DNA from: Streptomyces sp. NRRL B-24484
GTDB taxonomy: Bacteria > Actinomycetota > Actinomycetes > Streptomycetales > Streptomycetaceae
Direction: 5' to 3'
Length of the DNA: 64,000 nt
Assembly (NCBI RefSeq): GCF_000717715.1
Contig: NZ_JOAI01000009.1
Span: forward strand, 62,001-126,000
Shown: one piece after another, positions 58,456-64,000 of the stretch
Numbering within the stretch: the first letter of the stretch is position 1
Layout of the letters: every line of letters starts with the position of its first letter
Position numbers and translations under genes: made by a program
Notes under the pieces: generated by a model
What the model saw: the letters and a program-made list of their open reading frames with translations, nothing else
Database searches by the model: none
Told to the model about the DNA's origin: nothing

Positions 58456-58800
58456 ATGGCCGACAGGGTTCTGTTGAAGCCTTGGGAACTGCACGGCGAG
58501 GGGCGGGAGTTCGAGACGGTTTCGAACGACTTCGCGCGGGCGGCGCTCGACCTGGAGAACGGACTGGCCGCACTCGGCACCCCCTGGGGACGGGACGAGC
58601 CGGGCCAGGGGTTCGGCGAGGCGTACGAGGGCGCCCGGGAGGGCGTGCTGGCCGGGCTGCAGGGCCTGGCCGACCGGCTCGGCGGCATCGGGACGGGCCT
58701 GCACACCATGGCCGACAACGCGGAGCAGAACGAGCAGGGCAACCGCGACGCCTTCCGGGCGATCGACCCGGGAACCGGCGCGGCGCCCACCGCGCTCTGA
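58456..58800 (+). CDS. WXG100-like small helical protein
   Basis: A 114-residue protein, mostly two amphipathic helices ([19 protein letters not shown], then [19 protein letters not shown]) around a central turn containing PWGRDEPG. The size and WG turn resemble WXG100/ESX-type secretion helpers. It heads an operon with the large toxin-like gene 40 bp downstream. GGGGACGGGG is upstream. Confidence 0.75.
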   Translation: MADRVLLKPWELHGEGREFETVSNDFARAALDLENGLAALGTPWGRDEPGQGFGEAYEGAREGVLAGLQGLADRLGGIGTGLHTMADNAEQNEQGNRDAFRAIDPGTGAAPTAL

Positions 58801-58840
58801 GTCGACGGACCGTCAAGCCGCACCACCGAAGGGGGACCAC

Positions 58841-61800
58841 ATGCCCAGGAACCTGCCCGAGGAGCTGGCCCCGGTCATGGCCCGGCTCGGCCGCCACTGG
58901 CCGGAGGCCGACGAGGACGCGCTGCGCCGCGCGGCCGGCCTGTGGCGCGAGTTCGGTGCCGAGGCCGAACGGCTCGGCCGGCGCGGCGGCTCGGCCGCCG
59001 AGCGCGTCACCGGCGAGAACTCCGGCCCGGCCGTCGAGGCGTTCGCCGACCACTGGCGCGGCTTCAGCGGCGGCGGCCGCGGCCACCTCGACGACGCGCA
59101 CGGCGCCGCCGAGTCGCTGGCCGGGGCCTTCGACAAGGCCGCCGCGGCCGTCGACGACTGCAAGGCGCAGCTGGTCGCCGTCCTCACCGACCTCGCCGAG
59201 GAGATCGCGCAGGCCGACAAGGCGGAGGCCGCGGCCGCCGCGCAGGTGAAGGCCGCGCAGGCGGAGGGGGTCTCCGGTCTGGTCGGGCAGGTCGTCGGCA
59301 CGGTGAAGGGCGTCGCCGCCGAGGCCGGCGAGGCGATCGCGGTCGAGACCGCGAAGATCAAGGTCGGTGCGCTGCTCGCGGAGCTCGGCCGGGAGATGAA
59401 GGACCGCCTGCAGGCGGCCCTCAAGGAGCCCGCCGTCACCGCCCTGGAGCGGATGGCGCAGGCCGACGGCGCCGGGAAGCACGGACAGTTCCGCACCCTC
59501 AGCGCCGCCCGCTCCGGCGGGGGGATCACCGGCGAACTGCTCGGCACCGCCGTCGGCGGGGCCACCGCGGTCGCCGGTGTCCGCGGGGTCTCCGCCGCGC
59601 TCAACCCGGACGGCACGGTCGCCACCGACGCGCAGGGCCGCCCGGTGCTGGTCGGTGCGGACGGCAAGCGGGTGCCCGCCGTGGACGGCGTCAGCGTGCA
59701 GGTCGGTGCGGACGGCAAGCCGGTGCTCGGCGACGACGGCAGGCCCGTACTGCTGGACGCCGCGGGCGCCCCGGTGGCCGGCCTCGCGCTCGGCGCCGAC
59801 GGCAAGCCGCTCACCGACGCCCAGGGCAAGCCGCTGACGGTCGGCGCCGACGGCGCGGTCGGCGACACTGGCCTCTCGCTGGCCGTCGGCAAGGACGGCA
59901 GGCCCGTCCTCGACGAGCACGGCCGCCCGGTCATGGTGGACGCGGAGGGCAACCCGGCCGCCGGCCTCGCGGTCGGCAAGGACGGCAAGCTGCTCACCGA
60001 CCCGGACGGCAGGCCGCTGGTCGCCGGGGTGGGCCGGGACGGCCGCCCGCTGGTGGACGCGGCCGTCGGCCCCGACGGCGTCAGGCTCGGCGCGGACGGC
60101 CTCCCGGTGGCCGCCGCCGACCTCGGCACCGGACCGGGCCGGCACGGCGCCCCCGGCACCACCGGTGACCCCGACGGCCTCGGCGGCCTCGGCGGCCTCG
60201 GCGACCGGTCGGCCGACGGCCCGGCGGGAACGACGAGGAGCGGCCCCGGCCGGACCGCACCGGTCCTGGACGTGGACCTGCAGGCCGCCCCCGCCGCGGG
60301 CGTCCAGGTGACCGCCGCCCCGCAGCAGGCCGTCCAGACCCCGCTCGCCGACGGCGGCGGCCACCGTGCCGCGTCCGGCGGCGGCGGCCCGTCCGGCGGA
60401 TGGGCCGGCCCCTCCGGAGGCCACCAGGCACCGGCGGCGCCGGCCTACGAGCCGGACGGCTACGACCTGCCGCCCGCCGGGCCGCGGCCCGGCCCGATCT
60501 CGGTGCACACCGACTCGGTGGCGGTCGCCCCGCCGTCCCCGCAGACCTACGGGCCGCCCGCCGAGGTGCCGACCGGCGGCCGGCACGGCGGCGACTTCGC
60601 CGTCCCCGCCGCGCCGGCCAGCCCCGCGGCCGGCTCCGGTTTCCCGCTCGGCCCGGTCGGCGGCGGCCCCGCCGCCGGGGCGGGTCCGGTCGCGAGCACG
60701 CCGGCGCCGCCGGTCGCCGGCCCGGTGGGCGGTGCGGCGGGCGGTGCGGCCGCAGCCCCCGGCGCCGCCGGCACTCCGGCCGCCGGCGCCCCCGGTGCGG
60801 GCGCACCCGGTGCCCCCGGCACGGCGGCCCCCGGTGCCGCAGGACCCGGTGCGGCGGGGCAGCCCGGCGCGCAGGGCGGCTCGTCCGGTGTGGTCGGCGC
60901 GGTCGTCGGCACGCCCGGCGCGGTGCCGCGCACCCCGGCCGGCGGGCCCGCCGCCGGCGCCCCGGGCACCGGGACTCCCGGTGCGGGCGGCACGGCCCCG
61001 CTGCCGTTCCGGCCCGGCGAGAGCGGCGACCTCCGCCGCCGTCCCGAGCTCCTCGGCCTGGAGCAGCACACCGGTCCGACCGTCGTCCCGGTGCTGCACC
61101 CCGGGCAGGTCGCCGCCGCCTACCTGGCCGCCCGCGCCGGGCGGTCCGGGCAGGAGGCGCCCGCCGTCCCCGTTCCCGTCCGCGGCATCGCCGACGGCCG
61201 CCCCTACGGCCTGCCCGGCGGGCTCGGCCCGGTCGACCCGGCGCACCAGGCCGAGGTCGAGCGGCTGGTGCCGCGCCGCCCCGACGGCACGCCCGAGCTG
61301 CACCCCGACCCGGCCGGCGGCTGGACGGAGGCGCTCAACGGCGGCGGCCCGCGCGAGCCCGGCCGCGCCAACAACACCGTCGACGTCGCGCTCTCCTCGG
61401 TCGACACCTTCTCCGGCCTGCCGGTCTGCTCCGCCCCCCGGCTGCCCGACGGCCCGGCCGGCGAGTACGGCGGCCGCGACCGCGCGGAGCGCGAACTCGG
61501 CCGGGAGTTCCACGACACCGGCGCCGGCGAGGGCGCCCTCGCCCGGGTCGCCGAGACGCTGCTGCGCTCGGGCCCCGGCGCGCAGGCGGTGCTGCTCACC
61601 CTGGACGGGTTCCGGCGTCCGCACGTCTGGAACGTGGTCAACCACGGCGAGCGGCTCACCTGGCTGGACCACCAGACCGGCCGCAGCGGCCGCGAGCCGC
61701 TGTACGACGCCGAGCACGGCCTCTGGGCGATCGCCCTGGACGCCGAGTGCCGGCCGCTGGACATCGTGCCGCCGGCCGCCGTGAAGGCGGACGCCGGAGC

Positions 61801-61966
61801 CGCGACGGCAGAGGACCCCGCCGGGCCCGGGGCGGCGCCCGTCGCCGCGGCCCCCGCGGAGCCCGCCCCGGAACCGGCCGCCGAACCCGCCCGCCCCGCC
61901 GAGCCCGCCCCGCCGCGGTCCCGGCTCCATATCCACCGCACCGCCGCCGGGAGCGCCCGCCGATGA
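58841..61966 (+). CDS. Polymorphic toxin-like protein with Tox-PL-type C-terminus
   Basis: A 1041-residue protein. The N-terminal helical region (1-200) begins HWPEADEDALRRAAGLWREF, typical of Streptomyces toxin N-termini. A DGKPV/DGRPV-type repeat region lies at about 255-425. A Pro/Gly/Ala-rich spacer of about 300 residues follows. The C-terminal domain from about 840 (GRANNTVDVALSSVDTFSG, GAQAVLLTL, PHVWNVVNH, WLDHQTG) matches papain-fold glutamine-deamidase toxins. His928 and Asp943 of the triad are present, but Thr846 stands where the catalytic Cys is expected. The stop overlaps the immunity-like gene by 4 bp. Confidence 0.82.
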   Translation: MPRNLPEELAPVMARLGRHWPEADEDALRRAAGLWREFGAEAERLGRRGGSAAERVTGENSGPAVEAFADHWRGFSGGGRGHLDDAHGAAESLAGAFDKAAAAVDDCKAQLVAVLTDLAEEIAQADKAEAAAAAQVKAAQAEGVSGLVGQVVGTVKGVAAEAGEAIAVETAKIKVGALLAELGREMKDRLQAALKEPAVTALERMAQADGAGKHGQFRTLSAARSGGGITGELLGTAVGGATAVAGVRGVSAALNPDGTVATDAQGRPVLVGADGKRVPAVDGVSVQVGADGKPVLGDDGRPVLLDAAGAPVAGLALGADGKPLTDAQGKPLTVGADGAVGDTGLSLAVGKDGRPVLDEHGRPVMVDAEGNPAAGLAVGKDGKLLTDPDGRPLVAGVGRDGRPLVDAAVGPDGVRLGADGLPVAAADLGTGPGRHGAPGTTGDPDGLGGLGGLGDRSADGPAGTTRSGPGRTAPVLDVDLQAAPAAGVQVTAAPQQAVQTPLADGGGHRAASGGGGPSGGWAGPSGGHQAPAAPAYEPDGYDLPPAGPRPGPISVHTDSVAVAPPSPQTYGPPAEVPTGGRHGGDFAVPAAPASPAAGSGFPLGPVGGGPAAGAGPVASTPAPPVAGPVGGAAGGAAAAPGAAGTPAAGAPGAGAPGAPGTAAPGAAGPGAAGQPGAQGGSSGVVGAVVGTPGAVPRTPAGGPAAGAPGTGTPGAGGTAPLPFRPGESGDLRRRPELLGLEQHTGPTVVPVLHPGQVAAAYLAARAGRSGQEAPAVPVPVRGIADGRPYGLPGGLGPVDPAHQAEVERLVPRRPDGTPELHPDPAGGWTEALNGGGPREPGRANNTVDVALSSVDTFSGLPVCSAPRLPDGPAGEYGGRDRAERELGREFHDTGAGEGALARVAETLLRSGPGAQAVLLTLDGFRRPHVWNVVNHGERLTWLDHQTGRSGREPLYDAEHGLWAIALDAECRPLDIVPPAAVKADAGAATAEDPAGPGAAPVAAAPAEPAPEPAAEPARPAEPAPPRSRLHIHRTAAGSARR

Positions 61967-63258
61967 CCACCCGCGAGCAGGCCCTGGAGGCCGCCCACCG
62001 CTGGATCAACGGCGCGCTCCCCGCGGAGGGCGCCCGCCCGGTGCACAGCCACGAGTTCGAGCACGGCTGGGTGGTGTGGCCCGAACCGGCGCCCGTCCAC
62101 GTCAACCCGTTCACGGCCGTCCGGCGCGCCCCGGAGGAGATCGGCGCCGCCTGCGCGGTCGTCGACCGGCTCACCGGCGCGCTCACCGTCTGGCCCTCCG
62201 TGCCGGTGCCGGACGTCGTCCGGATGTACCGGGACTTCCTCGGCGCCGGCGACTACGACCCGGCGCTGCCGCCCGCCACCGGTCCCGGCGCCCGGGCCGC
62301 GCTCCGCTACCGGGACGCCCTCGGCGAGGTGCAGACCCTCGTGGTGCACTCCGCCACCGGCCTGCCGCACCCGGCGCTGCGCGCCGCCGAACGCCTCCGC
62401 GAGCAGGGCGTCCCCGCCGAGGACGTCCTCGGCCTGCACACCGACCTGCGGCTCGCCGCGCTGCCCGGCGGCTACGCCGGGCACGCCCTGGCCGCCGCCC
62501 TGCCGCACGTCCGGCCCACCCACGACCTGGCGTACGGGCCCTGGTTCGACGGGCGAGCAGAGGCCGTCCGGGCGGTGCCGCCGCAGGAGGGCGTGCGGCC
62601 CAACCGGGTGCCGTTCCCGCGTTCCGTGCCGCCGGCCCAGCCGGAGGGCGGCCGGGCGCTGGCGGAGCGCCTCGCGGCCCGGTTCGGACCGCAGGGCGTC
62701 CGCCGGTTCGACGCCGGGGCGGTCGAGCACGCCGACCTGCCGGAGGCGGTCGCCCGGCCGCTGCTGGAGGTCGGCCTGCCCGTCGCGGTCGAGGGCTTCT
62801 TCGCCCTGCACCACCCGGAGCAGGACGGCGTCCACGACGGCAGCGCCACCGACGCGGTGCTGCCCGACGCCGCCGCCCGCCTCGCCGCCCGCCTCGCCGC
62901 CCTCGGCGGAGGCACCCGGGCCACCGCCGACGCCCGGCAGGCACTGCTCGGGCAGGTGGTGCTGGGCACCGACGGCTGGGCGCTGATCACCGTCGACACC
63001 CTGCAGGGCCGCGTCCGGGCGGTCGACCCGCACACCGCCGCCGCCCGCTGGTGCAACGCCGACGTGACCGCCTTCGCCCGCTGCCTGGCGCTGCTCGCCG
63101 AACGCCTCCCGGCGCTGCGCGGCCTGCACCCCTACGCCGCCGGCCCCGCCGTCGCCGAGCTGCAGTGGGCCCTGGCCGCCGTCGACCGCACGGTGTTCAC
63201 CGACCCGGAGAACTGGTGGGCGGTGATCGTCGAGCAGCTCTGGCACGGGCTGCTGTGA
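61963..63258 (+). CDS. YrhB plus SUKH-type immunity-like protein
   Basis: A 431-residue protein. The N-terminal YrhB-like domain ([34 protein letters not shown]) is followed by a middle segment ([20 protein letters not shown]). The C-terminal SUKH-4-like domain runs from about 225 ([33 protein letters not shown]). SUKH proteins commonly neutralise toxins encoded just upstream. The 4-bp ATGA overlap with the toxin gene fits that pairing. Confidence 0.8.
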   Translation: MTTREQALEAAHRWINGALPAEGARPVHSHEFEHGWVVWPEPAPVHVNPFTAVRRAPEEIGAACAVVDRLTGALTVWPSVPVPDVVRMYRDFLGAGDYDPALPPATGPGARAALRYRDALGEVQTLVVHSATGLPHPALRAAERLREQGVPAEDVLGLHTDLRLAALPGGYAGHALAAALPHVRPTHDLAYGPWFDGRAEAVRAVPPQEGVRPNRVPFPRSVPPAQPEGGRALAERLAARFGPQGVRRFDAGAVEHADLPEAVARPLLEVGLPVAVEGFFALHHPEQDGVHDGSATDAVLPDAAARLAARLAALGGGTRATADARQALLGQVVLGTDGWALITVDTLQGRVRAVDPHTAAARWCNADVTAFARCLALLAERLPALRGLHPYAAGPAVAELQWALAAVDRTVFTDPENWWAVIVEQLWHGLL

Positions 63259-63358
63259 CCGCACCCGGCCGGTGACGGAGGCCTCCGCCGGCGGCCTCGG
63301 AGACCGGCACGGGGGATCCCGGCAGGTGGGCGGCCGGCATCGCGTAGCGTGTTCCGCT

Positions 63359-64000
63359 ATGCGACTCGGTGTTCTCGACGTGGGTTCCAACACCGTCCAC
63401 TTCCTCGTGGTGGACGCGCACCCCGGTGCTGCCCCCCTCCCGGCTTACTCGCACAAGGCCGAACTCCGGTTGGCCGAGCTGCTCGACGAGGACGGCGCGA
63501 TCACCCCGATCGGCGTCGACCGACTGGTCTCGATGGTGGCGTCCTCGATCGCCGTCGCCGAGGACAAGGGCGTCGTCGAGATACTGCCGTTCGCCACCTC
63601 GGCCGTCCGCGAGGCCGCCAACGGCGAGGCCGTGCTGCGGCGCGTCACCGACGAGACCGGCATCGAGCTGCGGGTGCTCTCCGGCCAGGACGAGGCCCGG
63701 CTGACCTTCCTGGCCGTCCGCCGCTGGTTCGGCTGGTCCTCCGGCCGGCTGCTCAACCTCGACATCGGCGGCGGCTCCCTGGAGATCGCCTGCGGCCTCG
63801 ACGAGCAGCCCGACATCGCGGCCTCGCTGCCGCTCGGCGCCGGCCGGCTCACCGCCCGGCTGCCCGGCGACGTCGCCGACCCGGCGGACGTCCGCGAGCT
63901 GCGCCGCCACATCCGCGCCGAGATCGCGAACGTGGTCGGCGAGTTCACCAGACAGAACGCCCCCGACCACGCCGTCGCGACCTCCAAGACCTTCAAGCAA
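63359..64000 (+). CDS. Ppx/GppA-family phosphatase (cut by window end)
   Basis: The first 214 residues of an exopolyphosphatase/pppGpp phosphatase family protein. The ASKHA phosphate motif [17 protein letters not shown] is at the start, and [16 protein letters not shown] and [13 protein letters not shown] follow. It acts on polyphosphate or (p)ppGpp; which one cannot be told. The frame is open to the window edge. Confidence 0.9.
   Translation, partial: MRLGVLDVGSNTVHFLVVDAHPGAAPLPAYSHKAELRLAELLDEDGAITPIGVDRLVSMVASSIAVAEDKGVVEILPFATSAVREAANGEAVLRRVTDETGIELRVLSGQDEARLTFLAVRRWFGWSSGRLLNLDIGGGSLEIACGLDEQPDIAASLPLGAGRLTARLPGDVADPADVRELRRHIRAEIANVVGEFTRQNAPDHAVATSKTFKQ

Noticed and set aside
56009..61936. 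A 1975-codon open frame on the minus strand
   Set aside because: It is antisense to the methyltransferase, nuoD and toxin genes. Low stop-codon frequency in GC-rich DNA produces such frames, and its sequence is Arg/Gly/Ala-rich without domains.

Overview
The window is 64 kb of very GC-rich DNA with strong third-position GC bias. Its gene content is typical of Streptomycetaceae (Streptomyces or Kitasatospora): MsiK, an EshA-type encapsulin, Lsr2, a conservon (cvn) set, SigE-type sigma factors, DisA beside RadA, and a LAXTG sortase substrate. Most of it looks like core chromosome. No rRNA or CRISPR array was seen, and there is one tRNA.

Layout. 1-1.8 kb: the sugar-ABC ATPase msiK and tRNA-Thr(TGT). 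1.85-6.9 kb: a decayed integrated element next to the tRNA 3' end. It holds a 5'-truncated tyrosine integrase, a multiply frameshifted IS3-type transposase, a large pentapeptide-repeat membrane protein and a small ABM-like gene. 6.9-11 kb: a lipoprotein, TetR with a divergent NTF2-like gene and a clear operator/promoter, ogt, and an ATP-grasp enzyme. 11.4-14.1 kb: a Family 2B encapsulin (EshA type) followed by a polyprenyl diphosphate synthase, a probable nanocompartment and its cargo. 14.1-18.4 kb: an SDR-like reductase, a DUF1254/DUF1214 protein, and an ECF sigma factor with a membrane partner.

18.4-26.7 kb: a protein that appears to fuse sigma-like regions, a zinc anti-sigma motif, a membrane segment and an extracytoplasmic domain; then the genome-maintenance genes radA, disA and mutY, and a rhomboid protease. 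26.7-34.1 kb: an MFS exporter with a divergent TetR, an M23 peptidase, threonine aldolase and a secreted M6 protease. 34.5-43.7 kb: clpC, lsr2, an ArgA-like acetyltransferase, a BlaI-type regulator, lysS with a coupled 52-aa membrane protein, and the LAXTG surface protein.

43.8-49.8 kb: a compact minus-strand cofactor cluster (coaX, nadC, nadB, panD, panC, and a DUF2520 ketopantoate-reductase-like gene) that makes NAD and CoA precursors, largely from aspartate. 50-53 kb: a conservon lacking the GTPase component. 53-55 kb: a two-component system. 55.1-57.3 kb: a MidA/NDUFAF7-type methyltransferase 2 bp upstream of an orphan nuoD. 58.4-63.3 kb: a polymorphic-toxin-like operon (WXG-type helper, 1041-aa protein with a Tox-PL-like C-terminus that lacks the expected cysteine, SUKH/YrhB-type immunity protein). 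63.36 kb to the window end: a Ppx/GppA phosphatase cut by the edge.

The strongest candidates for unusual biology are the encapsulin/prenyl-synthase pair, the sigma/anti-sigma fusion, the cysteine-less toxin locus and the methyltransferase-NuoD pair.
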